Positions 15,654 to 23,904 of a DNA stretch of 36,553 nucleotides are shown here, in pieces. Numbering within the stretch: position 1 is the first letter of the stretch; every line of letters starts with the position of its first letter. Below the pieces are notes generated by a model. The model saw only the letters and a list, made by a program, of their open reading frames with translations. It searched no databases and was not told where the DNA came from. A program made the translations under genes and the position numbers. The stretch comes from JBFWRI01 sp050248995 (GTDB lineage Bacteria > Pseudomonadota > Alphaproteobacteria > JAIXQD01). The stretch is taken from the NCBI GenBank assembly GCA_050248995.1, contig JBFWRI010000018.1:1-36553 (forward strand), in the 5' to 3' direction.

Positions 15654-15663
15654 CCCTATAGGG
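15654..15663. promoter_or_regulatory. 10-bp palindrome CCCTATAGGG upstream of the two small genes
   Basis: A perfect palindrome 26 nt before the start of the 133-residue gene, inside the 119-nt gap after the MarR-type regulator gene. On the minus strand its TATAGG centre could be part of a -10. It is a candidate operator for the neighbouring regulator; there is no proof. Confidence 0.35.
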
Positions 15664-15747
15664 TCATTTAAAATTGTCACGGTTAAGAAACGATTTATTA
15701 CGCACATTATGGGAAGCTGAATACAGGAAAGCCCAATAAAGCGAACT

Positions 15748-16272
15748 TTATTCCATAAAATGCAAGACATCCGCGGATTCGGTCCGCAAGGCTTCCGCCC
15801 AGCGCGATTCCAGCTGCCGCAGGAATTTATATGTCACCTCGCACGCTTCCGGACCGCCGTTTTCATCAAGCATATGCAAAAATATCTGCCGGTCGCGTTC
15901 ACGCATCAGGCCCAGCAGCGCCGCGCCCTTTTCTGTCAGCTTCAGGCGGGCCGTGCGTTTGTCGCGCAGCGCTGCCGTGCGTTCAACATAACCTCCGTCA
16001 ACCAGCTGCTTCATGTTGTAAGAGGCATTTGAACCAAGGTAATAACCACGTTCGGTTAGTTCGCGAACGGAAAGTTCGCCGCCCTGCATATGGGTCAGCA
16101 TCAGAAACTGCGCGGGGCCAAGGTCAGCGGCGCCGGCATTCGCCAGTGCCGCCGACAGCAAATCCATATAACGGCGCTGCATGCGCTCGATCAGGCGCGG
16201 CAGTTCCAGTGCTACGGTATAGTCATGGCGCTCGCTGTCTGTTACTGTGCCGGGGGCAGGGATTTCGCTCAT
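15748..16272 (-). CDS. MarR-family regulator, LdtR-like
   Basis: The 174-residue winged-helix protein has the MarR layout: dimer helix (RLIERMQRRYMDLLSAAL), LGPAQFLMLTHM, the recognition helix region SVRELTERGYYLGSNASYNMKQLVDGGYV, then the wing DKRTARLKLTEKG and a C-terminal dimer helix. The GYYLGSNASYN motif resembles LdtR, the alphaproteobacterial MarR regulator tied to an L,D-transpeptidase and to osmotic stress. No ldtP-like gene is adjacent, but cell-wall carboxypeptidases follow within 1-5 kb. The ATG at 16272 is 45 nt from the divergent TPR lipoprotein start, so it may also control that gene. Confidence 0.85.
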   Translation of the reverse strand: MSEIPAPGTVTDSERHDYTVALELPRLIERMQRRYMDLLSAALANAGAADLGPAQFLMLTHMQGGELSVRELTERGYYLGSNASYNMKQLVDGGYVERTAALRDKRTARLKLTEKGAALLGLMRERDRQIFLHMLDENGGPEACEVTYKFLRQLESRWAEALRTESADVLHFME

Positions 16273-16317
16273 GCGACTATCCTAGGCCCGCTTTTTATTA
16301 TTGTCATGAGGCTGAAC

Positions 16318-17154
16318 ATGAAGGTTTTACTTGCCCTGTTGCTGCTGCTTCCCTTGGCCGCATGTGAAACACCCGGCGGCGATGCGCAGGGCCGCGAGCC
16401 TTTGTCTCGTCCTAGCGCACCATCGGTAAACAAGGGCGCCCCCCAGCAGCTTGATACCGAAACGCCGACCAAGGAACGCTATATGCGCCTTGGTAAGAAA
16501 GCGGAAAAAGAGGGAAAGGCCGAGCTGGCTGCCGTGCTGTACCGTGCCGCGTCGCTGGCTGAAACCACAGACCCGGCGCCGCGCGCTGCCAATGCAGCGC
16601 TGCTGGAAAAAGCGCGCGAGTATAGCATGGCCGCCGCAGTGTTTGATCAGTTGGCCAAGGAAACGGATGGTGTGCCATATATGCTGGCGGCCGCGCGTAA
16701 TCATCTGAAAGCAGGAAACCTGATGAATGCGCGTGCTAATTATGAAAATGTTATTGTGAAAGAACCGAGTAACTGGCGTGGTTATAACGGGCTGGCTGTA
16801 ACGCACGACCTTAACGGCAACCACGTTGCTGCTGCTGACAATTACGAAATTGCCTATGACAAAGCTTCGAAGGAATCGCAGGATCAGATTCTGGCGAACT
16901 GGGCGTTGTCGCTGCTGCTGGACAGCCGGGCTGGCGAGGCCGTTGAAAAGCTCGAGTCGTCAGCCAACAGCGAAACGAATCCAAGGCTTAAAACACGGCT
17001 TGGTCTTGCTTATGCACTCGCGGGAAGGCCTGAAGACGCTAAACGCATGGGATTAAACCGAATCCCCACGCCCGCCGATTTGCAGCGCGAACTCAGGGGC
17101 GCAACCCCAAGCATCGATCAGGGCGATACAATTTCAGCCCCGGTAAAGCCGTAA
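16318..17154 (+). CDS. TPR-repeat lipoprotein, TadD-like
   Basis: The 278-residue protein begins with a lipoprotein signal (MKVLLALLLLLPLAAC, lipobox LAAC, lipidated Cys about residue 16). After a proline/serine linker come several tetratricopeptide-like helix pairs (about 55-235), for example AELAAVLYRAASLAE, EYSMAAAVFDQLAKE and WRGYNGLAVTHDLNGNHVAAADNYEIAYD. Size, lipobox and repeats resemble TadD of Flp/Tad pilus systems, but no other tad gene is in view, so the name is tentative. ATG 16318 follows GAGG at good spacing; ATG 16306 would add four residues. Promoter space is shared with the divergent MarR gene. Confidence 0.8.
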   Translation: MKVLLALLLLLPLAACETPGGDAQGREPLSRPSAPSVNKGAPQQLDTETPTKERYMRLGKKAEKEGKAELAAVLYRAASLAETTDPAPRAANAALLEKAREYSMAAAVFDQLAKETDGVPYMLAAARNHLKAGNLMNARANYENVIVKEPSNWRGYNGLAVTHDLNGNHVAAADNYEIAYDKASKESQDQILANWALSLLLDSRAGEAVEKLESSANSETNPRLKTRLGLAYALAGRPEDAKRMGLNRIPTPADLQRELRGATPSIDQGDTISAPVKP

Positions 17155-17174
17155 GTGCTTGGAAACCCTGTTTC

Positions 17175-17228
17175 AGGCGGGCTGACAGGCCGCCTAATTA
17201 AGCTATGCTTTACGCAAATTAACGTAAA
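17175..17228. promoter_or_regulatory. Two inverted repeats upstream of the first D,D-carboxypeptidase
   Basis: AGGCGG (17175-17180) pairs with CCGCCT (17190-17195) and may be a weak terminator of the lipoprotein gene. TTTACG (17209-17214) and CGTAAA (17223-17228) with 8 nt between form an operator-like repeat 13 nt before the carboxypeptidase ATG. Confidence 0.35.
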
Positions 17229-17240
17229 TTTGTTAGGTAG

Positions 17241-19358
17241 ATGGCACAGAAACTCGACCCGCGTGACCTGACGGCTGCGCAAGCCGTGGCACCGCGCATA
17301 TCGCCCGTAGTGGCGATAGCGTGCGCGACGCTTGGCTGGCTGGCTACTTTGGCACTGGCTGTCGTGATTTATGGCTTCACCCTTTCATCCGCCTGGGCCG
17401 AAACCAACCCGTATCCGCCGACCACGCCCCAGCACCAGTTGTGGAACATGCTTGACCAGTACGTCGGCCAGTTTTCGGGGGCGAAGGTTTATGCGATTGA
17501 AACCCAAAGCCCGCTGGTGCCCGACGGATTTTATTATGGGCGCGGCGCCGGCGATTCTGTCCGTCCCGCATCGGTCACTAAAATCGTTACCGTGTATTTG
17601 GCGCTGGACCTTGTGCGACAGGGGCGCCTGAGTCTCACCACGCCGTATGTAATTCCGAATGTCGCAGATAGCAGGCACCCATCTTATGGCGGCGGCAATT
17701 CGGCGTTCTTGCGGCCGGGGACGAACGCATCCGGCCAGCCATTAACCGCAACGCTCGACTTCCTTATCCGTAATACCATGGTGCGTTCAGCCAACGATGC
17801 AGCCGTGATGCTGGGTTATCTTGTCGCAAAGGCGCTTGGTCTTACCAATCTTGAGCCCGGCCAGACATCGCCGGACCTGAATGCTTCTAGCAATAAGGCA
17901 TGGTTTAACGCTCTGGGGAATGTGATGACGATCACGGCACAGCAGTTGGCTGGTAGTCCCGGCGACTGGGCCACCCAGTTTTGTACGCCGGCCGGATTTA
18001 ACAATACAGGCGTCGCCAGCGGCTGTTCGTCACGCACAACACCGCGCAATATGATTCACATCGCCAACGGCATTGCCGGTCGTCTTGGTTCGACCTCCGG
18101 CGCTTACTGTGGCGGTTCGTCAACACTGTTGTCGTGCTATTACGGGAACCTGTTGGCAACCTCTGTCTGGACCGATGATTTTAATGGCCGGTCAGGTATG
18201 ACGCGCCTGTCAACCACCTGCTCGATTGTTGCCGGCATGCCGGTCGGGTCGGTTGAAATCGCTAAAACAGGCACCGTCGATGACCAGAAGGCGTTGTTGG
18301 TCGTGGCGCGCCTGCCAGCCAGCGGTGGGCAAACGGATGCCTGCGCGGGGCGCCGTATCGAGATTGCTGTGTTCCTGCCGCCAAGTTCGGGTGCGCGTTA
18401 CCAGCTGGTTGGCGGTATTTTCGAACGCATGACACGTATGCCGACCACAACCGGCAACGCTTGTATGCATGATTACAATACCGGTGCTATTTCGCAGGCA
18501 TGCGGCAGCGCTGTGGCACAGGTCAATCCCGATGCGGCCTTGTCGGCCCAGCTGCTGAATGCGTCGCCTGATGCCGATGCCGCTTCGTTCGAAGCCATGC
18601 CACTGGGTACGTTTGAATCCGGCGCCGAAATTCCCGAACCCCCACGGACTGACGTGAATATCGGTGGTGCGGGCGCCGATGAATGTACGCCCGCGGACAG
18701 GGAAGTGCAGGATGCTGCCCGTGACTATTCATTCACTACGGTCGCCGGTGCCATCCATGCGCGCATGGATTACATGATCCACGAACAGCTGATGGCCAGC
18801 GGGTGCTTCGGCCAGTTCATCGAGATGATCAAGATGTTCCGCCAGGCGGCCGACATGATCACAACAGCCGCAGCCAGCAGCAGCTTTATCGCGGCAGCGA
18901 TCTCGCTTGCGGTGCGTGCAGTTGTGAATGTGATTGTCGATCAGGTAATGAACATGATTACCAGCATCGTCTGCGCGGCATCGGATGCAGTTTATAATTA
19001 CCTGGATTCGGCCGTTAAAAACCTGATGTGTATGCCGCCACTGTTCACCAACACGATGGATCCGCTGGATATCAACCTGAACCTGACCGCATTGTCGTGT
19101 GACGGCGTGGCAATCGACCTGACAGCGCTTGGCAGCAACGACCCGAACGCGCCTATCATGTCGGGTGGTTATGGCGGTGTGAACATCGATGTGCGCCGCG
19201 CGGATCTTGAAGCCGCCGGCATCGCCATCGAGTCCGAGCTGCCGCAGCAGGTGCGCAAGATATGCAACGTCAATCCGGTCTGCTTCATGCAGAACGGAAA
19301 CTGCATGAACAAGGCCGGCACAGGGCCATGCGCAAGACTTGAGGCGCGTAGCCAATAA
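17241..19358 (+). CDS. D,D-carboxypeptidase (S11-type) with large Cys-rich C-terminal extension
   Basis: The 705-residue protein has a signal anchor or late signal peptide (about 22-53, ending AWA). A penicillin-binding serine peptidase domain follows with all three catalytic motifs: S111-V-T-K114, S183-A-N185 and K342-T-G344. That predicts trimming of the terminal D-Ala from peptidoglycan in the periplasm. Insertions between motifs contain paired cysteines (248/262, 290/299, 327/368). The last 250 residues are unlike the usual PBP5 tail: a linker, then cysteines at 482, 522, 578, 597, 620, 675, 681, 688 and 697 around a hydrophobic helical stretch (about 535-582), ending CNVNPVCFMQNGNC. I do not recognise this part. 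Its length of 705 far exceeds the usual 380-450. A terminator follows. Confidence 0.85.
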   Translation: MAQKLDPRDLTAAQAVAPRISPVVAIACATLGWLATLALAVVIYGFTLSSAWAETNPYPPTTPQHQLWNMLDQYVGQFSGAKVYAIETQSPLVPDGFYYGRGAGDSVRPASVTKIVTVYLALDLVRQGRLSLTTPYVIPNVADSRHPSYGGGNSAFLRPGTNASGQPLTATLDFLIRNTMVRSANDAAVMLGYLVAKALGLTNLEPGQTSPDLNASSNKAWFNALGNVMTITAQQLAGSPGDWATQFCTPAGFNNTGVASGCSSRTTPRNMIHIANGIAGRLGSTSGAYCGGSSTLLSCYYGNLLATSVWTDDFNGRSGMTRLSTTCSIVAGMPVGSVEIAKTGTVDDQKALLVVARLPASGGQTDACAGRRIEIAVFLPPSSGARYQLVGGIFERMTRMPTTTGNACMHDYNTGAISQACGSAVAQVNPDAALSAQLLNASPDADAASFEAMPLGTFESGAEIPEPPRTDVNIGGAGADECTPADREVQDAARDYSFTTVAGAIHARMDYMIHEQLMASGCFGQFIEMIKMFRQAADMITTAAASSSFIAAAISLAVRAVVNVIVDQVMNMITSIVCAASDAVYNYLDSAVKNLMCMPPLFTNTMDPLDINLNLTALSCDGVAIDLTALGSNDPNAPIMSGGYGGVNIDVRRADLEAAGIAIESELPQQVRKICNVNPVCFMQNGNCMNKAGTGPCARLEARSQ

Positions 19359-19384
19359 AAAAGCCCCGCCGAAGCGGGGCTTTT
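19359..19384. terminator. Bidirectional rho-independent terminator (carboxypeptidase / phasin)
   Basis: AAAAGCCCCGC (19359-19369), loop CGAA, GCGGGGCTTTT (19374-19384). It lies between two convergent genes and has A and T runs on both sides. Confidence 0.92.
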
Positions 19385-19400
19385 CTCTATCAGGAAGATA

Positions 19401-19979
19401 CTACGCGGCAGCCTTGTTATTCGATTGCTGGTTAACCGCGGTGTTCCATTGCGATTGCAGGGGTTCAGCTGTCTCTGCTGCAAGCTTCACGCATAGCTCC
19501 GAGATTTTTGTACCTTCGGCCATCAGGGTGTCGAACTGGTTACGCACATAGTCGCTTTGCGTATCCATTGCATCCTTCATGGTCTTTGCGCTCAACATGT
19601 TCTTGCAGCATTGGGCGTATTGCTGTGCCATATTCTGGCAGGTGTTCATCCAGGTCTTGCTGATTTCCTCGCAGCCCTTTGCATATGTCGCGCAGGCATT
19701 CACATAGGTGTCAAAGAAATCTTTGTTCCACGTCGTGATATCATCAAAATTCTTAATCATGTGCGTCGTCACCCTTTCTACGTTGTCGGCGGTCAGCTCA
19801 AGACCGGCCTGCAGTTGCTTCTGGGCCGTATCGCGGCCCGATTTCACCAGCGCCTCGATGGGCTGGCCGGCAGGGAGCTTCACTGCCGCATCAGTCTTGA
19901 TGTTGTAACGACGAGCAGCCGCACTTTTTGTGGGTTTTGAGGTATTGCGGTACTCGGATCTCTGGCGGTTTGTCGCCAT
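19401..19979 (-). CDS. Phasin family protein
   Basis: The 192-residue helical protein matches the phasin family that coats polyhydroxyalkanoate granules: a basic, disordered start, then long amphipathic helices (about 40-175) with ELTADNVERVTTHMIKNFDD and DYVRNQFDTLMAEGTKISEL, as in other alphaproteobacterial phasins. Unusually it has six cysteines (96, 103, 114, 124, 125, 163). The ATG at 19979 follows GAGGAGAAGG, a strong ribosome site; the frame open to 20120 beyond it is not needed. A PhaR-type palindrome lies 82 nt upstream. No PHA synthase gene is in the window. Confidence 0.88.
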   Translation of the reverse strand: MATNRQRSEYRNTSKPTKSAAARRYNIKTDAAVKLPAGQPIEALVKSGRDTAQKQLQAGLELTADNVERVTTHMIKNFDDITTWNKDFFDTYVNACATYAKGCEEISKTWMNTCQNMAQQYAQCCKNMLSAKTMKDAMDTQSDYVRNQFDTLMAEGTKISELCVKLAAETAEPLQSQWNTAVNQQSNNKAAA

Positions 19980-20019
19980 TGCCTTCTCCTCGTATATCCT
20001 TGGCCGATTTAAGCACGGG

Positions 20020-20075
20020 GCCTTGCAGGACAAGGCTGGCTTTGCACACCCAAGGGTTGTTGCTGCAATGCAGCA
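20020..20075 (-). promoter_or_regulatory. PhaR-type operator region upstream of the phasin gene
   Basis: TGCTGCAATGCAGCA (20061-20075) is a perfect inverted repeat with 7-bp arms and contains CTGC-N3-GCAG, the motif described for the PHA regulator PhaR in Paracoccus. GCCTTG (20020-20025) and CAAGGC (20031-20036) form a second repeat nearer the gene. The match to the known motif is seen directly; binding is inference. Confidence 0.65.
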
Positions 20076-20221
20076 TGGATATATTTGCGCTTCTTGCCGG
20101 TCAAGGTCAAGGCTTTCCAATTAAGGTCCTGAACCCATTGAACTTAATAATTATTTTACTTCGCAAGTGCTTGAATCAGCATTAGTGTCGTTTTTAACTT
20201 CCTTCGCCCCTAGGGAACTTA

Positions 20222-21604
20222 ATGCAGCGTCGCCGCCTTAATTTTTGTTTTCGTTTTTTTGTCATGTTTCTGCTTGCCATGGCTGTTGTCGTGTCGCCGG
20301 CTGAAGCCGCACGAAAGAAAAAACGCGCCGCACCTGTGCCCAAATATGCCGCGCTTGTGATCGATGCAACTAGCGGCAGGGTGCTTCATCAGGAAAACGC
20401 CAATGCACAGCGCCACCCGGCATCGCTTACCAAGATGATGACGCTGTACATGGTATTTGCAGCGCTGGAGCGCGGCCAGCTATCGCTGAACCAGCGCATG
20501 TATGTTTCGTCAATTGCTGCCGCACAGCCGCCATCAAAGCTCGGACTGCGTACTGGAAACCGTTTGCGGGTTGAAGATGCCATTCTCGGACTTGTAACGC
20601 AAAGCGCCAACGATGCGGCGGTGGTGCTGGCCGAGGAACTTGGTGGCAGTGAGGCGCGCTTCGCTGTGATGATGACAGAGACTGCCCGCAAGCTGGGCAT
20701 GAACAGTACAGTTTTCAAGAACGCTAGCGGCTTGCCCAACAAGCAACAGGTAACAACGGCCCGCGACATGGCCAAGCTGGGGTTGGCCCTGCTGCGCCAT
20801 TATCCGCAGTATTACCCGTATTTCAGCACGGCTGGTTTCAACTACGAAGGCGGGTATCACAACAACCACAACCGCCTGATGTCACGTTATAGCGGCATGG
20901 ACGGCATCAAGACCGGTTTCATCTCGGCGTCGGGATTCAACCTTGTTGCGTCGGCGATGCGTGATGGCCGCCGTCTGGTCGGGGTTGTGTTCGGTGGACG
21001 CAGTTCGGCAACGCGCGACAACCAGATGGCCAAGCTGCTCGATGCGGCTTTCGAGAAGGCAAAAGAAGAAGATCAGACAGAAGTCGCCAGCCTTGATGTA
21101 AAGGCCGCCCCGCCGGCAAAATTTATGGCACCTATGCCGCAGCGTAAGCCCGAGATGATGCTGGCGTCGGCTGATACAACCTCGAACGGCATGATGGTAC
21201 AAAGCGAAGCAGCCGAAGCCCGCGCCATGGCCGTCGCTGCCGTGATGCAGGATAATAGCCTCGCTGCCCAGCCTGCTATTTTAAGCCAAGGCGATGCGCA
21301 GGATATTGGCGACGTCCTGCCCAAAAGCGGTTGGGGTATCCAGATTGGTGCCTATAATGACCGGCCTTCAAGCCAGCGCGCCCTTGCAATCGTGGCTGAC
21401 CAGTATTCGGATATCCTGCGGCGCGCCACCACGCGCGTGATTGCCGTCGATACGCCCAGCGGTACCATTTACCGTGCCCGCCTGGTCGGGATTGATCAGG
21501 ATACGGCTGCCAAAGCCTGCGCCCGCCTGCAACGGGCCAATCATTCATGCCTGACCTTGCCGCCTGCTGGCGCGCCTGCCGCGTGGCTGGCCTCGGCCCA
21601 GTAA
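20222..21604 (+). CDS. D-alanyl-D-alanine carboxypeptidase with SPOR domain
   Basis: The 460-residue secreted protein has a signal peptide (1-29, ending AEA) and a peptidase S11 domain with S68-L-T-K71, S128-A-N130 and K230-T-G232, all intact, so it should remove terminal D-Ala from peptidoglycan stem peptides. After an alanine/methionine-rich linker (about 285-365) comes a SPOR domain (about 370-445, WGIQIGAYNDRPSSQRAL through IYRARLVGI), which binds glycan strands stripped of stem peptides, often at the septum. This S11-plus-SPOR build is common in alphaproteobacteria. The ATG at 20222 follows AGGGAACTTA. A second, different S11 enzyme lies 0.9 kb upstream. Confidence 0.95.
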   Translation: MQRRRLNFCFRFFVMFLLAMAVVVSPAEAARKKKRAAPVPKYAALVIDATSGRVLHQENANAQRHPASLTKMMTLYMVFAALERGQLSLNQRMYVSSIAAAQPPSKLGLRTGNRLRVEDAILGLVTQSANDAAVVLAEELGGSEARFAVMMTETARKLGMNSTVFKNASGLPNKQQVTTARDMAKLGLALLRHYPQYYPYFSTAGFNYEGGYHNNHNRLMSRYSGMDGIKTGFISASGFNLVASAMRDGRRLVGVVFGGRSSATRDNQMAKLLDAAFEKAKEEDQTEVASLDVKAAPPAKFMAPMPQRKPEMMLASADTTSNGMMVQSEAAEARAMAVAAVMQDNSLAAQPAILSQGDAQDIGDVLPKSGWGIQIGAYNDRPSSQRALAIVADQYSDILRRATTRVIAVDTPSGTIYRARLVGIDQDTAAKACARLQRANHSCLTLPPAGAPAAWLASAQ

Positions 21605-21628
21605 AAGATACCTAAAAACCGGTTGGCT

Positions 21629-23818
21629 TTAGGCGGCGGAAGCCCATTCCATAAGGTTGTCGAGCGCCGGGCTGCTGCCGGCCTGTTTTGCCCACTCACC
21701 ACACTGATACGCAACGGAATCGCGCAGGGCCGGTAAGGGGTCTGCGCCCGGCGTCATCGATGCTGTTTCCTGGCGTAGCCATTGCAGGATTTCATCAAGG
21801 TTGCTGTTGCCCAGCAGGCGTTCGCGCAGGGCTGGCAGGGTTGTTTTCTCAAACCTGACTTTGCGATCAACATCGACGATGTCGGGCAGCAGCAGGGCGG
21901 CTGGACCAAGGCTTGCACCAATGCGCGCCAGCAGGTCACCATACATATGCGATGCGATGCCATTCGCATGCCGCTTCAACACGTGCAGCGAATCAATGTC
22001 CGTTATTGCGGGCCCGTTCTTTTGCGGCAGCATATGGCAATAAATTTTCAGCTTGGGTTCTGTGCCCGACGGCCGTACGACGATTAGAAAGTCGTCTGTG
22101 CCCAGTTGCACGGCGTTCCGCCCCAGAATATCGGTGCTGCCCAGGAACTTGCCGAATTTGACTTCATCCCAGAAATCGGTGACATCGCGCACGGGTCTCC
22201 CGGCGATCGCCTGCGGCGGATTGGCGCGCAGTGATTCCATGATCTTGTCGCGCATCCGCACGCCTTCAATACCGGTCATGGCGATGGAGCGGCCGATGGT
22301 TTCATAGCCACCTAAGTCACGCAGAATGCTGATGTAGTAATCCAGCAGCGTCAGCCCCTCGCGCTTCAGTATCTGGTAAATGCAGGCAAGGTAAATACAC
22401 GCACCTGCAGCGTCTTTTTCGCGGATCAGGTCAGTTACCGAAATGCCATGGCTTTCCTCGGCGGCGAACACAAGGTCTTGCGCCTTGCCCTTGATGCCTT
22501 GGTATTCGCCCTTAGCATCAAGCTCTTTCAGTACGTTCCCGATAAACTTCATGCCGACCATAAGGTTATCGACAACAGGGCCGCCGGTCCGGTGCGCGAT
22601 TTCGCGCAGTAGCTTGGTCGTAACAAAAGTCTCGACAATCAATCCTTTCCGGCGCGGACCCTTCGGGTGCAATGTCAGGAAGTGGCACAGGATAACGGCA
22701 ATCTGGTTGCCATCGAAGTGGTGCCAGCTGCCGTCGGCCAGTTTTGCCTCAAGACCGACGCGATCTACGTCCGGGTCGCTGGATAAAACAACCCCGCAGT
22801 TGTTTTTATCGGCGAATTTCTTGGCCGCTTCGGTCGATTGACCGACTTCAGGATTCGGGGTCTTGAGGGGTACAGACGCGAATGTGCCGTCCGGACCATC
22901 GCCCGGCATCGTCAGAACGGTGAATCCCGCTTTTCGTAAAAGCGCCCCGGCTGTTACCTCGCCACAGCCGTTTAGGGCCGCATAAACTACCGGGATATCC
23001 GGGTCCGGCCGGGGGGCACCATCGAATATCTTCAAATACAAGTCGATGTAATCATCGTTGCCGTCTGCCGGAATCCATTTCACCAGACCGTTCTTCAGCG
23101 CATCATGGAACGGCATTGTACGGACAGTAGTGACATCATCCATGTACTTCACCAGAATCTCGTCGTGCGGGGCAATGGCCTGGCTGCCGAATTCATCGTA
23201 AAGCTTAAGGCCGTTATCATCCGGCGGGTTATGGGACGCCGACATCTGCACTGCGCCAATCGCGCCGAGCTTCCTGATAAGGTACGAAAGCTCGGGTGTG
23301 GGCAGCAGGCCGTCAAAATCATCGATCGGCCGCACATAAGCGGTGATGCCGTTGCCCGCATAAATTTCACATGCCAGTTCGGCCAGTGACCGGGCCGTCA
23401 TATTCGCCAGCGGGTGCTGCGGGTCGTTCAGGAAAGCATAGGTATTCTTGAAATCCTTGAAGATACGCATGTCATTACCGACGATAACCGTCAGGGCGGG
23501 CTTATCTTTGTGCATAGCGCGCAAATAATCACAATGCCCCTGCACAGTTAGTGCGATTGTGGTGTGGTTGATACGGTTGGGGCCATAACCTACAGGCCCG
23601 CGGCGGCCTGCCGTACCGAACGGCACCATCTGGCGGAAGGCATCGAAAACAAGAGCGAGATGCTGCTGGTCCAAATGACGTTCGATGATATGTGTATGGG
23701 CAAGGGGAGCCTTGCCGCTTATCCAATGACGCAGATTTTTTGCTGCTGCATCGCCGTCAGCACCATACTGCTCGTGCAGTAAACTGCAGATGTGTTCGAT
23801 TTTTTCTATGCTCGCCAC
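21629..23818 (-). CDS. Phosphoglucomutase/phosphomannomutase family enzyme, long form
   Basis: The 729-residue enzyme of the alpha-D-phosphohexomutase family moves phosphate between C1 and C6 of a sugar. It has the catalytic S195 in SASHNPPDDNGLKLY, the Mg loop SSDPDVDRVG (D348, D350, D352), the sugar-binding AAEESHG (E454, S456) and the phosphate-binding RPSGTEPKLKIY (R582). The N-terminal PFGTAGRRG is typical of the PgcA-type branch. Sequence from about residue 600 to the end (ASLGPAALLLPDIVDVDRKV and on) is an extra helical extension. The start is GTG 23818, with GGAG about 6 nt upstream. Whether it prefers glucose or mannose phosphate cannot be told. Confidence 0.9.
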   Translation of the reverse strand: MASIEKIEHICSLLHEQYGADGDAAAKNLRHWISGKAPLAHTHIIERHLDQQHLALVFDAFRQMVPFGTAGRRGPVGYGPNRINHTTIALTVQGHCDYLRAMHKDKPALTVIVGNDMRIFKDFKNTYAFLNDPQHPLANMTARSLAELACEIYAGNGITAYVRPIDDFDGLLPTPELSYLIRKLGAIGAVQMSASHNPPDDNGLKLYDEFGSQAIAPHDEILVKYMDDVTTVRTMPFHDALKNGLVKWIPADGNDDYIDLYLKIFDGAPRPDPDIPVVYAALNGCGEVTAGALLRKAGFTVLTMPGDGPDGTFASVPLKTPNPEVGQSTEAAKKFADKNNCGVVLSSDPDVDRVGLEAKLADGSWHHFDGNQIAVILCHFLTLHPKGPRRKGLIVETFVTTKLLREIAHRTGGPVVDNLMVGMKFIGNVLKELDAKGEYQGIKGKAQDLVFAAEESHGISVTDLIREKDAAGACIYLACIYQILKREGLTLLDYYISILRDLGGYETIGRSIAMTGIEGVRMRDKIMESLRANPPQAIAGRPVRDVTDFWDEVKFGKFLGSTDILGRNAVQLGTDDFLIVVRPSGTEPKLKIYCHMLPQKNGPAITDIDSLHVLKRHANGIASHMYGDLLARIGASLGPAALLLPDIVDVDRKVRFEKTTLPALRERLLGNSNLDEILQWLRQETASMTPGADPLPALRDSVAYQCGEWAKQAGSSPALDNLMEWASAA

Positions 23819-23904
23819 GCGAAACTCCGGCCTTATAAAAGATGCATAACATGCACTAAAGGCTACTTTGCGGCATCAATAAGGATGGCGCGCAGAAACA
23901 GTGC

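Noticed and set aside
21611..21633. CCTAAA...TTTAGG hairpin between the convergent carboxypeptidase and mutase ends
   Set aside because: The stem is short and AT-rich with no T-run, and it overlaps the mutase stop; not convincing as a terminator.
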